Positions 8,378 to 21,759 of a DNA stretch of 64,000 nucleotides are shown here, one piece after another; position 1 is the stretch's first letter, and every line of letters starts with the position of its first letter. The DNA lies in contig CM034236.1 in NCBI GenBank assembly GCA_019916065.1, positions 26,750,457-26,814,456 of the forward strand, written 5' to 3'. Below the pieces are notes generated by a model, which was given only the letters and a program-made list of their open reading frames with translations, was not told the DNA's origin and did not search any database. Both the position numbers and the translations under genes were made by a program. This DNA is from Vitellaria paradoxa (Eukaryota; Streptophyta; Magnoliopsida; Ericales; Sapotaceae).

Positions 8378-10002
8378 GTGTTTGCGCGTTTGGGAGCGCG
8401 CACTCGTGTTTGTGTGTGTTTGTGCATCTGGGTGCGCACGCGAGGTTTTACGCGTGCTTGTGAGTCTATGCGCACACGCGCGCCAGTTTGTGCATGTGCG
8501 CGCACGTGCGCATTTGCGCGTGTTAGTGCGTCGGGCGCACGCACGCGTTTTTGCACGTGTTTGTGAGTTTGGGCGCGCGTGTGTTTCTGCGTGTTTGTGC
8601 GTCTGAGCGCCCGCACGCATTTTTGTGCGTGCTTGTGCGTGTTTGCGTGTGTTGGTGCGTCTGGTCCCGCGCACGCGTGTTTGTGCGTGTTGGTGCATCT
8701 GGGTGCGCGCACGTGTTTTGCCGCATGTTTGTGCGTGTTTGCGCGTGTTTGTGAGTGTGCGCGTGCATGCACGTGTTTGGGCGTGTTTGTGCGTCTGGGC
8801 GCGTGCGTGTCTTTGCGCGAGTTTGTAAGTGTGCACGCGCACGTGTGTGTTTGCGTGTTTGTGTGTCTGGGTGCGCGCGCGCACGTTTGTGTGTCTGGGG
8901 CGCGCGCGCGTTTTTGTGCATGTTTGTGCGTGTTTGCGCGTGTTTGTGAGTATGCGCACGCACGCGTGTGTTTGCGCGTGTTTATGCGTTTGGGCACTCG
9001 CGCGCGTGTTTGTGCCTGTTTGTAAGTGTGGGCGCGCGTGTGCGTGTTTGCGCGTGTTTGTGCGTCTGGGCGCGAGCGCGCTCTTTTTCGCATGTTTGCA
9101 CGTGTTTGCTCGTGTTTGTGCATGTTTGCGCATGTTTTTTGCTGTGTTTATGCTTCTGGGTGCACGCGCGCGTGTTTGTGCGTGTTTGGGCTGGTGCGCG
9201 CGTGTGAACGTCTTTGTGCGTCTGGGCGTGCGCGTGCGCGTTTGTGGGTGTTTGTGGGTGTGCGCGCGCGCGCGTGTTTGTGCGTGCGCACGTTTTTGCT
9301 TGTTTGTGCGTGTTTGCGCTTGTTTGTGCGTATGGGCGCACGTGTTTCCGCATGTTTGTTCGTTTTAGAGCGCGCGCGCATGTTTGTGCGTCTGGGCGCG
9401 CGCGCGTGTGTATGTGCATTTGGGTAAGCGCGCTCGTTTTTGCGCGCGTTTGTGTGTGTTTGCGCGTGTTTGTGCATGTGCGTGCGTGCGCGCGTGTTTG
9501 TGCGTCTGGACACGCGCACTCGTTTTTGCAGGTGTTTGTGCGTGTTTGTGGGTGCGCTTGCGCGCGCGCGTATTTGTGTGCGTTTGTTCGTCTGAGCACG
9601 CACGCACATTTTTTCGCGTGTTTGTGAGTGTGCACGCACGTGTTTGCGCGTGCTAGTGCGTGTTTGTGCCTGTTTGGCGTGTGCGCGCGCGCACGCCTGT
9701 TTGTGCGTCTGTGCGCGCACGCACGCATGTTTGTTCGTGTGAGCGCGTGCGCACGGTTTACGCGTGTTCGTTCACCTGGGCGTGCGCCTACGTGTTTGCA
9801 TGTGTTTGTGAGTGTGTGCACGCGCGCGCGTGTTGGTGTGTCTCGGCACGCGCGCACGTTTTTGCGCATGTTTATGCGTGTTTGCACATGTTTGTCAGTG
9901 TTTGTGCGTGTTTGTGCGCGGGCACGCGCGCGCTTGTTTTCACTTGTTTGTGCTTTTGGGGGTGCGCACATGTTTTTGCACGTGTTTGCGCGTGTGCACG
10001 CG
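8378..10002. repeat. CpG-dense, G+T-rich tandem satellite (right block)
   Basis: Same repeat and same orientation as 1-3046, with the landmark GTGCGTCTGGG, alternating CG/TG tracts and GTTTGTGAGTGTG. Unit length varies; one measured near 8694-8790 is about 96 bases, explained by two more 12-base modules. The first 18 or so bases (8378-8395) are degenerate. The block ends abruptly at 10002, and the next base starts a monomer of the AT-rich satellite. Open frames here are compositional artefacts. Confidence 0.92.
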
Positions 10003-13000
10003 CCAAAACTTGGTACTCAGGTGTCCGATTATAATGATATTTGTTTTTATTTACTATGTTGTTACACGATCTACTAGTCCAATTTAGAAAACGGTTATAA
10101 TTTGGCACTCGGGTGTCCGATTAGAGTAATATTTTTGTTTATTTTTTGTATTTTTACGTGATCTGTGCATTAAAATTAAAAACGGCTAAACTTGGTACTC
10201 TGGTGTCTGATTACAATGATATTTGTTTTTATTTTCTATACTGCGAGTCCAAATTAGAAATGGCTATAATTTGGCACTCGGGTGTCCGGTTGGAGTAAAT
10301 TTTTTGTTCATTTTTTGTATTTTTACGTGATCTGCGCATTAAAATTATAAACGGCCAAAACTTGGCGCTCGGATGTCCGGTTACAATGATATTTGTTTTT
10401 ATTTTCTATATTTTTACGCGATCTATGAGTCTAAATTAGAAACGGCTATAACTTGGTACTCCGTTGTCTGGTTAGAGTAATATTTTTATTCATTTTTTGT
10501 AATTTTACGTGATCTGCCCAATGAAATTAAAAACGGCCAAAAGTTGGTGCTCGGGTGTCCGATTACAATGATATTTGTCATTATTTTTTGTATTTTTATG
10601 CGATCTACGAATCCAAATTATAAATGGCTATAACTTGGCACTCGAGTGTCTGGTTAGAGTAATATTTTTATTTATTTTTTGTATTTTTACATGATCTACG
10701 CATTTAAATTTACAACGACTAAAACTTGGTGGTCGGGTGTTCGATTACAATGATATTTGTCTTCATTATTTATTTTTTTATGCAATCTACTAATCCAAAT
10801 TAAAAACGGCTATAACTTGGCACCAGGGTGTCTAGTTTGAGTAATATTTTTTTTTTCATTTTTTGTATTTTTTCATGATCTCCACATTTAAATTAAGAGC
10901 GGCTATAACTTGGCGCTCGGGTGTTTGGTTAGAGCAATATTTTTGTTTATTTTTTGTATTTCTACGTAATCTATATATCAAAATTAAAAATAACCAAAAC
11001 TTGGCGCTCGGTTGTTCGATTATAATGATATTTATTTTTATTTACTCTATTTTTATGCAATCTACGAGTCCAAATTACAAACGGCTATAACTTGACACTC
11101 GGGTGTCCAGTTAAAGCAATATTTTTGTTTATTTTTTGTATTTTTTCGTGAGCTGCGCATCAAAATTAAGAACGGCAAAAACTTGTCGCTTGGGTGACCG
11201 AATACAATGATATTTGTTTTTATTTTCTATATTTTTACGCGATCTACGAGTCCAAATTAGAAACGGCTATAACTTGGCACTCGGCTGTCCGGTTTGAGTA
11301 ATGTTTTTGTTCATTTTTTGTATTTTTATGTGATCTACACATTCAAATTAAAAACAGCCAAAACATGGCACTCGGGTGTCCGATTACAATGATATTTGTC
11401 TTCAATTTTTGTATTTTTACGTGATCTACGAATCCAAATTAGAAATGGCTATAACTTAGCGCTCGGGCGTCTAGTTAGAGTAATATTTTTGTTCATTTTT
11501 TGTATTTTTATGTGATCTGCGCATTTGAATTTAAAATAGTCAAAACATGGTGCACGTGTGTCATATTACAATGATATTTGCCTTCATTTTTTGTATTTTT
11601 ACGCGATCTACGAAACCAAATAAAAAACAGTTATAACTTGGTGCTCGGGTGTCAGGTTGGGACAATTTTTTTGTTTATTTTTTGTATTCTTTCGTGATCT
11701 ATGTATCGAAATTAAAAACGACCAAAACTTGGCGCTCGGGTGTCTGATTATAACGATATTTGTTTTCATTTTTTGTATATCTACGAGATCTACAAATGCA
11801 AATTAAAAACGGTTATAACTTCACGCTCGGGTGTCTGGTTAGAGTAATATTTTTGTTCATTTTTTGTATTTCTACGTGATCTACGCGTTTAGATTTATAA
11901 CAGCCAAAACTTGGTGCTCGAGGCTCTGATTGCAATGAATTTGCCTTCATTTTTTGTATTTTTACGCGATCTACGAATCCAAATACAAAACAGCTACAAC
12001 TTGGCGCTCGGGTGTCTGGTTAGAGTAATATTTTTGTTCATTTTTTGCATTCTTCCACTATCTGCGCATTTAAATTAAAAACGGCCAAAATTTGGCGCTC
12101 AGGTGTTCGATTACAATGATATTTGTCTCCATCTCTTATATTTTTACGTGATCGACGAATCCAAATTAAAAACGGCTATATCTTGGCGCTAAGGTGTCTG
12201 GTTAGAGCAGTATTTTTGTTTATTTTTTATATTTCTATGTGATCTGTGTATCGAAATTAGAAATGACCAAAACTTGGCCCTTGGGTGTCCAATTACAATG
12301 ATATTTATTTTTGTTTATTATATTTTTACGCAATCTACGAGTCCAAATTAGAAACGACTATAACTTGTCACTCGGGTGTTCGATTAGAGTAATATTTGTG
12401 TTTATTTTTTGTCTTTTTACGTGATCTACGCCTTAAAATTTAAAACGGTCAAAACTTGGCGCTCGGGTGTCCAGTTACAATAATATTTGTCTTTATTTTT
12501 TATATTTTTACGCGATTTACGTTTGCAAATTAAAAATAGCTATAACTTGGCACTCGGGCGTCTGGTTAGCGAATATTTTTGTTCATGTTTTGTATTTGTA
12601 TGTGATCTACGCATTTAAATATAAAACAGCAAAAACTTGATGCTCGGTGTCTGATTACAATGATATTTATCTTCATTTTTTATATTTCTACAAATCCAAA
12701 TAAAAAATAACTATAACTTGGTGCTCGGGTGTCTGGTTAGAGTAATATTTTTGTTCATGTTTCGTATTTTTACGTGATGTGCATTTAAGTTAAAAAATGG
12801 CCAAAAATTGGCGCTCAGGTGTCCGATTACAATGATATTTGTCTCCATTTATTGTATTTTACGCGATCTACGAATTCAAATTAAAAACGGCTATAACTTG
12901 GTGCTCAGGTGTCTAGTTAGTGCAATATTTTTGTTTATTTTTTGTATTTCTACGTGATCTGTGTATCGAAATTAAAAAGGGCCAAAACTTTGCTCTCGGG

Positions 13001-16000
13001 TGTCCGATTACAATGATATTTATTTTTATTTACTATATTTTTACGCGATTTAAGAGTCTAAAATAGAGGCGACTATAGCTTAGCACTCAGGTGTCCGGTT
13101 AGAGTAATAGTTTTGTTCATTTTTTGTATTTTTACGTGATCTACTCATTAAAATTAAAAACGACCAAAACTTGGCGCTTGGGTGTCCGATTACAATGATA
13201 TTTGTTTTTGTTTTCTATGTTTTTACCTGATCTACGAGTCCAAATTCAAAACGGCTATAATTTGGCACTCGGGTGTCCGGTTAGAGTAATATTTTTGTTC
13301 ATTTTTTGTATTTTTACGTGATCTGCTCAATAAAATTAAAAACGACCAAATGTTGGCGCTCGGGTGTCCGTTTACAATGATATTTGTCTTCATTTTTTTG
13401 TATTTTTACGCGATCTACGAATCCAATTTAAAAAAGGCTATAACTTGGCACTCGGGTGTCTGGTTAGAGTAATATTTTTGTTCATTTTTTGTATTTTTAT
13501 GTGATCTGCGTATTTAAATTTAAAACAGCCAAAACATGGTGGTTGGGTGTTTGATTACAATGGTATTTGTCCTCAATTTTTATATTTTTACGCGATCTAT
13601 GAATCCAAATTAAAAACGGCTATAACTCAACACTCGGGTGTCTGGTTAGAGTAATATTCTTTTTTCATTTTTTGTATTTTTACGCGATCTACGCGTTTAA
13701 ATTTAAAACAGTCAAAACTTGGTGCTCAGGGTTCTGATTACAATGATATTTGTCTTCAATTTTTGTATTTTTACGCGATCTACGAATCCAAATAAAAAAC
13801 GGCTATAACTTGGCGCTCGGGTGTCTGGTTAGAGTAATATTTTTATTCTTTTTTTGTATTTTTCTGTGATTTGCGCATTTAAATTAAAAATGGCCAAAAT
13901 TTGGCGTTCGGGTTTCCGATTACAATGATATTTGTCTCCATTTTTGTATTTTTACGCGATGTATGAATCCAAATTAAAAACTGTTATAACTTGGCGCTCA
14001 GTTGTCTTGTTAGAGCAATATTTTTGTTTATTTTTTGTATTTCCACGTGATCTGTGTATTAAAAGTAAAAAAGGCCGAAACTTGGCCCTCGGGTGTCCGA
14101 TTACAATGATATTTGTTTTTATTTACTATATTTTTACGCGATCTACGAGTCTAAATTAGAAATGGGTGTAACTTGGCACTCGGGTGTCCGGTTATAGTAA
14201 TATTTTTGTTCATTTTTTGTCTTTTTACGTGATCTGCGCATTAAAATTAAAAACGGCAAAAACTTGGCTCTCGGATGTTCGATTACAATGATATTTATCT
14301 TCATTTTTTGTATTTTTACACGATCTACGATTGCAAATTAGAAACGGTTATAACTTGGCACTCGAGCGTCTGGTTAGATTAATATTTTTGTTGATTTTTT
14401 GTATTTCTACGTGATCTGTGCATTTGAATTTGAAATAGCAAAAACTTGGTGGTCGGGTGTCTGATTACAATGATATTTTTCTCTATTTTTTGTGATTTTA
14501 CGTGATCTATGAATCCAAATAAAAAACGGTTATAACTTAACGCTCGGCTGTCTAGTTAGAGTAATATTTTTGTTCATGTTTTGTATTTTTACGTGATCTG
14601 TGCATTTAAATTAAAAATGGCCAAAACTTGGTGTTCGGGTATCTGATTACAATGATATTTGTCTCCATTTACTGTATTTTTATGCGGTCTACGAATCCAA
14701 ATAAAAAACGGCTATAACTTGACGCTTGGGTGTCTGGTTAGTGCAATATTTTTGTTTATTTTTTGTAATTCTACGTGATCTGTGTATCGAAATTAAAACG
14801 GCCAAAACTTAGTGCTCGGGTATCCAATTACAATGATATTTATTTTTATTTTTTATATTTTTATGCGGTCTACGAGTCCAAATTAGAAACGGCTATAACG
14901 TGGCACTCGAGTGTCCGGTTAGAGCGATATTTTTGTTTATTTTTTGTATTTTTTCATAAGCTGCACATAAAAATTAAGAACGGCCATAACTTGGCGCTCG
15001 GATGACCGATTATAATGATATTTGTTTTTAGGTATAACTTGGCACTCAAGTGTCTAGTTAGAGTAATGTTTTTGTTCATTTTTTGTATTTTTTCGTGATC
15101 TGCACTTTCAAATTAAAAATGGCCAAAGCATAGCACTCGGGTGTCTGATTATAATGATATTTGTCTTCAATTTTTGTATCTTTACACGATCTACAAATCC
15201 AAATTAAAAACGGCTATAACTTGGTGTTCGGGCGTCTAGTTGGAGTAATATTTTTGTTCATTTTTTGTATTTTTATATGATCTGCGCATTTGAATTTAAA
15301 ATTACCAAAACATGGTGCACGTGTGTCTGATTACAATGATATTTGCCATAATTTTTTAATATTTTTACGCGATCTACGAATCCAAATAAAAAACAACTAT
15401 AACTTGGCGCTCGGGTGTCAGGTTAGGACAATTTTTTTGTTAATTTTTTGTATTTTTACGTGATCTGTGTATCGAAGTTAAAAACGGCCAAAACTTGGCG
15501 CTCGGGTGTCTGATTACAATGATATTTGTTTTTATTTACTATATTTTTATGCCATCTACGAGTCCAAATTACAAACGGCTATAACTTGGCACTCGGGTGT
15601 CTGGTTAGAGCAATATTTTTGTTTACCTTTTGTATTTTTTCGTGAGCTGCGCATAAAAATTAATAACGGCCATAACTTGGCGCTGGGGTGACCGATTACA
15701 TTGATATTTGTTTTTATTTTCTATATTTTTATGCGATCTACGAGTCCAAATTAGAAACGGCTATAACTTGGCACTTGGGTGTCCGGTTAGAGTAGTGTTT
15801 TTGTTTATTTTTTGTATTTTTTCATGATTTGCGCATTCAAATTAAAAACGGCCAAAACATGGCACTCTGGTGTTCGATTACAATGATATTTATCTTCAAT
15901 TTTTTATTTTTACGTGATCTACGAATGCAAATTAAAAACAGCTATAACTTGGCACTCGGGCATCTAGTTGGAGTAATATTTTTGTTCATTCTTTGCATTC

Positions 16001-18007
16001 TTACGTGATCTGCGCATTTGAATTTAAAATTACCAAAACATGGTGCACGTGTGTCTGATTACAATGATATTTGACATAATTTTTTGTATTTTTACGCAAT
16101 CTACGAATCCAAATAAAAAACAGCTATAACTTGGCGCTTGGGTGTCAGGTTAGGAAAATATTTTTGGTAATTTTTTGTATTGTTACGTGATCTATGTATC
16201 GAAGTTAAAAACGGCCAAAATTTGGTACTTGGGTGTCTGATTACAATGATATTTGTCTTCATTTTTTATATTTTTACGCGATCTATGAATGCAAATTAAA
16301 AACGGTTATAACTTGGCGCTTGGGACTCTAGTTATAGTAATATTTTTGTTCATTTTTTATATTTTTACGTGATCTGCGCGTTTAAATTTAAAACGGCCAA
16401 AACTTGGGTGTCCGATTACAATGATATTTGTCTCAATTTCTTGTATTTTTACATGATCTACGAATCAAAATTACAAACGGTTATAACTTGGCGCTCGAGC
16501 ATTTGATTAGAGTAATATTTAGGTTAATTTTTTGTATTTTTATGTGATCTGCACAGTTGAATTAAAATAGCCAAAGTATGGTGCACGTGTATCCGATTAC
16601 AATGATATTTGCTTTCATTTTTTGTATTCTTACGCGATATACGAAACCAAATAAAAAATAGCTATAACTTGGCGCTCGGGTGTCAGGTTAGGACAATTTT
16701 TTTTATTTTGTTGTTTTTTTACGTGATCTGTGTATCGAAATGAAAAACGGCCAAAACTTGGTGCTCGGGTGTCTGATTATAATGATATTTATCTTCATTT
16801 TTTGTATTTTTACGCAAGCTACGAATGCAAATTAAAAACAACTATAACTCGGCGCTCGGTCATTTAGTTAGAGTAATATTTTTGTTCATTTTTTTGTATT
16901 ATTACGTGATCTGCGCGTTTAAATTTAAAATAGCCAAAACTTTGTGCGCGGGATTCTAATTGCAATAATATTTGTCTTCATTTTTTTTTAGTTTTACGCG
17001 ATCTACGAATCTAAATAAAAAGGCTAATAATTTGGCGCTCGGGTGTCTGGTTAAAATAATATTTTTGTACATTTTTTGTATTTTTCCGTGATTTGTGCAT
17101 TTAAACTAAAAATGGCCAAAACTTGGTGCTCGAGTGTCCGATTACAATAATATTTGTCTCTATTTCTTGTATTTTTACACGATATACAAATCCAAATTAA
17201 AAATGGCTATAACTTGGCGCTCGGGTGTCTGATTAGAGTAATATTTTTGTTTATTTTTTGTCTTTTTATCTGATCTGCACATTAAAATTAAAAACGGCCA
17301 AAACTTGGCCCTCAGGTGTCCAATTACAATGATATTTATTTTTTTTTACTATATTTTTATGCGATCTACGAGTCCAAATTAGAAACGGCTATAACTTGAC
17401 ACTCGGGTGTCCGGTTAGAGTAATATTTTTGTTCATTTTTTGTCTTTTTATGTGATTTGCACATTAAAATTAAAAACGGCCAAAACTTGGCCCTCGGGTG
17501 TCTGATTACAATGATATTTAATTTTATTTACTATATGTTTACGCGATCTACGAGTCCAAATTAGAAATAGCTATAACTTGGCACTCGGGTGTTTGGTTAG
17601 AGTAATATTTTTGTTCGTTGTTTGTCTTTTTATGTTATCTACACATTAAAATTAAAAACGGCCAAAATTTGGCGCTCGGGTGTCCGATTACAATGATATT
17701 TGTTTTTATTTACTATATTTATTCGCGATCTACGAGTCTAAATTAGAAACGGCTATAATTTGGCACTCGGGTGTCCAGTTATAGTAATATTTTTGTTCAT
17801 TTTTTGTCTTTTTACGTGATCTGCGTATTGAAATTAAAAATGGCTAAAACTTGGCGGTCGGGTGTCCGATTGCAATGATATTTATCTTCATTTTTTGTAT
17901 TTTTACGCCATCTACGAATGCAAATTAGGAACGGCAATAACTTGGCACTCGGGCGTCTAGTTAAAGTAATATTTTTGTTCATTTTTTATATTTTTACGTG
18001 ATCTGCA
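10003..18007. repeat. AT-rich satellite, 91 bp monomer / 182 bp dimer (proximal block)
   Basis: Tandem array of alternating A and B monomers of 91 bp each. The A monomer has CGGCCAAAACTTGGCGCTCG, then GTCCGATTACAATGATATTTG, a T-rich centre and ACGCGATCTACGA. The B monomer has CGGCTATAACTTGGCGCTCG, then TGGTTAGAGTAATATTTTTG, a T-rich centre and ACGTGATCTGCGCA. Both share TTGTATTTTTACG and a 3' AAATTAAAAA. About 88 monomers lie here. Most variants are CG to TG or CA changes. A partial deletion of part of one monomer is visible at about 15030. Short open frames of 60-100 codons recur with the period and are not genes. Confidence 0.97.
17997..18007. repeat. Target-site duplication, left copy, of the 6.1 kb LINE
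   Basis: CGTGATCTGCA, 11 bp, identical to 24139-24149. The satellite monomer stops after this word on the left and resumes at the same word on the right, so the array is in phase across the insertion. Confidence 0.85.
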
Positions 18008-18182
18008 TATTTTTTTTGGGTAATTAAGAGTATTTTGGATTAAATGGGAAATCTATGTACAATATCTTAGGGGCATACCCCCGTATAGCAAAATCATTAC
18101 AAAAGGAGCAAATTAACTACATTTGGGTCCCCCAATTCCTAATTAAATCAGAATTCACATTAGCCATGCTGTTGACAGGAAA
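18008..18182 (-). other. LINE L-F 3' UTR and poly-A
   Basis: Non-coding tail of the LINE. On the minus strand it runs from the ORF2 end through a GGGG/CCCC hairpin (18070-18081) and the motif CCATTTAATCC to ...AATTACCC and a run of eight A. The same terminal motif is found at 4150, 5340, 6415 and in the tiny insertions at 3962 and 38192. Confidence 0.8.
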
Positions 18183-21100
18183 TTATGAGAGCTTAGTTCT
18201 AATTTCATAATCTATCCTTTGTACAATGGAGGCAATAGATGAGGAGAGACTCTTGAATATTCTTGCATTTCTTTCCTCCCAAATGTGATACACCAAGCTG
18301 GCCCATGCAATTTTCCGAAGTAGAGTTGCCAACATGCTTCCCACTAAATTTACCCGTTGCCTATAAGATTTCATTCTTCCAAGGTTGAATTGGTTTTGTG
18401 ATGGAGCACTTTAGCAAGATTGTTGCCCTTAGTTCGGATGCAAAGGAACATTGAAAGAACAAATGGTCCATGGTCTCAAGGGCATTACCGCATAGCACAC
18501 AATAGGGGTTAACACTTATGCCCCATCCAATCATTCTATCCTTTGTATTCAATCTCCCCTTGATAGCAAGCCAAAGTATAAAGCTATGCCTAGGAATGTG
18601 ATGAGGGAACCATAACAATTGATGCCAAGTTACCTTGCTATTCCTTTCCCGAATTGAATTCCAGGTTGCAGCAGCTTGATAAGTCCCTTTCTTGGATGCC
18701 GTCCAAATAAACTTGTCCACGGAGTTAGGATTTGGCAAGTAGTTAGGTGGCTGCTCGATTATTACCTCCCTGAGCTCCCATGTGCATGGATAAGGCCATT
18801 TCCATTGCCCATTCCCTACTATCCTCGAAGCTTTCGCATCTTTAGGTAATCCAGCATCATAGGCAATCCTAGGCCCATATTTAGGAATTAGAGGACCAAG
18901 TGGATGCCAATTTGAGAACCAAAGGGAATTGAGACTCCATTGCCCACCTTGTATTTGGATATACTCCTTGCTTCTTCTCTGAGCTTAAGCAGCTTCCTCC
19001 AAGTCCAAGAGTAATCTGAGGGTGATTTTGCTTTCCCAAAAACACTTCCCTTTGAGTAGGTTAGAATGACACCACTCAACCCAAAGAGAAGGATTTTTGG
19101 AACACAAAGCCCATATGTGCCTCATCATGGATGCCTTATTCCATTCACCAAGTCTACGGATACCAAGGCCTCCTTCATTCTTAGGCTTGCAAACTTCATT
19201 CCATGCTACCTTGCTTCCCCACTGTCTTAAGTCTACTCCAGTCCATAGAAATCTTCTCAAAATTTGCTCAATAGCATCACAGACTCTTTTAGGAAACATG
19301 AAATGGATGCTCCAGTATACTTGTATGCTGAACAAGATTGATTTGATGAGGATCACCCTTCCTGCATAGGATAAGCATTTGGCAGTCCAACTCCTTAACT
19401 CTCTTAGTAATCTTTTCAATTAACTCCTCACAGTCTTCTTGTTTAAGCTTGGTAGAGATTAATAGAACACCCAGGTACTTAACAGGAAGCTCTCCTAGTT
19501 GAAACCTGAGCATTGAGCACAATTGAAGCTTCTTCTGGTGACTCAAACCTGCCATATAAACTTTGCTTTTTCATCCATTTGGCTGCAATCCTGAGAACTT
19601 GTGAAATTCTTTCAGGGCTTGATGGATAATCTGAAAGGAAGCTTCATTAGGGGAACAAAGTATAAACAAATCATCCGCAAAGCATATATGGTTAATGAGA
19701 GGATTAGTGCATTTCGGATGGTAAGTAAAGTCACTTTCCTCCACCATTTTGTTGAAAAGTCTTGAGAAGAACTCCATAGCAATTAGGAATAAATATGGGG
19801 AGAGTGGATCACCTTGTCGAAGTCCTCTTGCACCTTGGAAGTAGCCTTCTAAAACACCATTTATTGATATTGAGAAGTGAGGGGAAGTGATGCAAGTTCT
19901 AATCCATTCAACAAATTTCATTGGGAGGTTGAGTGCATGCAATGCATCAAGGATGAGGCTCCACGAAACTGAGTCGAAGGCCTTCATTAAATCAATCTTC
20001 AAAGCACTCCTTGGGGACATATTCTTCCTGTGATAATTCCTTACCAATTCATGCATTAGTAGGATCTGATCTGAGATGGACCTGCCTTTGACAAAAGCTA
20101 CTTGCGAGGGGCAAATTATAAAGGGCATCACCTTCTTGAGTCTATTTGCAATGATTTTTTATATGCACTTGTATATCGTAGTACAACAAGGGATGGGTCT
20201 ATAATCAGTTACCTTGCTTGGATTAGGAGTTTTTGGAACTAAGACAATGATTGTGGAGTTTACCACCTTAAGCAATCTGCATGAGTTGAAGAAAGATCTT
20301 ATAGCATCAAGGAAATCTTCTCCCACAACATTCCAAGCCTTTTTGAAAAAATGAGAAGTGAATCCATCTGGCCCCGAGGCTTTATGACTTGGTAATGAGA
20401 ATAAGGTGTCTTTGATCTCCTCATCCATGACTTCTTGGTCCAAGGATTTTAACAACTCCAATGGTAGGCTTGTTTCCATGAGGCTTGCCACATAGTGCTT
20501 ACCATCTTGTGGATATTGGAAAGGAGTCCCTAGGAGCTTCTTATAGAAATCAATGAAAATGGCCTTAACCTCACCATAGTCTTCATATCTTATCCCTTGA
20601 TCATCTTGGATAGAAAGAATTTTATTTCTTGAGCAATGGGCCTTGACTTTCCTATGAAAGTAGGAAGTATTGCGGTCCCCCAATTTAATAGTGCTGTCTC
20701 TAGCTTTCTGCTTGTAGAATGCTTTTTCAGCTAAGGCAAGGTGAAGGTAGTCCTCCAGAGCTTTGCTTTCTTCATCAAGGAGACTTGGATCAACATTGTC
20801 TTGTGTTTCCCTTTGTATGGCTTCTAGCTTGGTTTTTGCTTCGGCTACTTTGACTGAAATTCCTCCATAGTGCTTAACATTGAAGGACTTGAGTGCTATC
20901 TTGAGGGTTTTGAGCTTAGAGAAGAGCTTAAACACTGGTGTGCCTGAGACTTGGATATTCCATGCTTCCTCAACTACCTTATGAAATTCCTTGTGCTTGG
21001 TCCAATAATTAAAAAACTTAAAAGGTTTACTTCCATCTTGAGCATTTGGCCGAATATTAACTATGGTAGGGCTGTGATCCGATAAACATGCTGTGGAAAA

Positions 21101-21759
21101 AAAGGCCTTTAAGTTAGGAAAGCTAGTGAGCCAGCATTCATTCACTAGAGCTCTTTCTAATTTGCTAAAAATACTGCCCTCATCTTTTTGTTTATTACTC
21201 CATGTGTACAAGCAACCCGAGTATCTTAAATCAAGTACTTCAGTGGCTTCAATGCATTCATTAAAGTCTTCTACTGCAGCTTTATCAATACCTCTTCCTC
21301 CTCTTTTTTCTTGCTCATTTCTTACAACATTAAAGTCCCCCAAAATAACCCATGGAGAGGTGTTTCCAATCATCACATAATTTGCTTGGAGTTCTTTCCA
21401 CAATAATTGTCTATCTGCCCTTTCATTGGAAGCATATACATAGGTAGCAAAATAATCTATAGATAAAGCATGGTGGCTAATGTGGCAAAAGATGGACTGA
21501 TTAGTACTTAAAATAACTTGTAGCTTGATAAATGAAGGATCCCATAATATAAGGATTCTAGCTGCCAATTCAACCGAGTGGTTCCCCACATAGCAAAAGG
21601 ATGAATTAATATATTTACAAACTTTATCAACTTTTTGACTTTGTACCTTTGTCTCTAGGAGGTCGACTAAATTGAGAGAGGAGTTTTTAATCATCTTTTC
21701 ACTTCAGTTTGTTTGATAGGCCAATTCAAGCCTCTTACATTCCATGCAACAAAATTCAT
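18183..21759 (-). pseudogene. LINE ORF2: endonuclease, reverse transcriptase, zf-RVT
   Basis: Decayed polyprotein that would nick target DNA and reverse transcribe the element RNA. The start ATG at 21759 (MNFVAWNVRGLN) overlaps the ORF1 stop as ATGA. A one-base frameshift follows after about 22 codons. The apurinic-like endonuclease spans about 21690-21050, with LETKV, YVYAS, GDFNVV and SDHSP. The RT spans about 20330-19570, with SGPDGF, KIDLMKAFDSVSW, GLRQGDPLSPY and FADDLFIL. Past KYLGV there are frameshifts near 19400 and 19000. The zf-RVT domain is at about 18630-18420, with IPRHSFILWLAI, CVLCG and DHLFFQC; the end is HIWEERNARIF. In-frame stops are at 20159-20161 (TAA, in the RT) and 19571-19573 (TGA). 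No RNase H domain is visible. Confidence 0.93.

Noticed and set aside
3037..8405. Possible 10 bp target duplication GCGCGCACTC (3037-3046 and 8396-8405) around the whole LINE nest
   Set aside because: The word is common in the CG-rich array, and about 18 bases of array-like sequence lie between the LINE end and the right copy, so it is not reliable.
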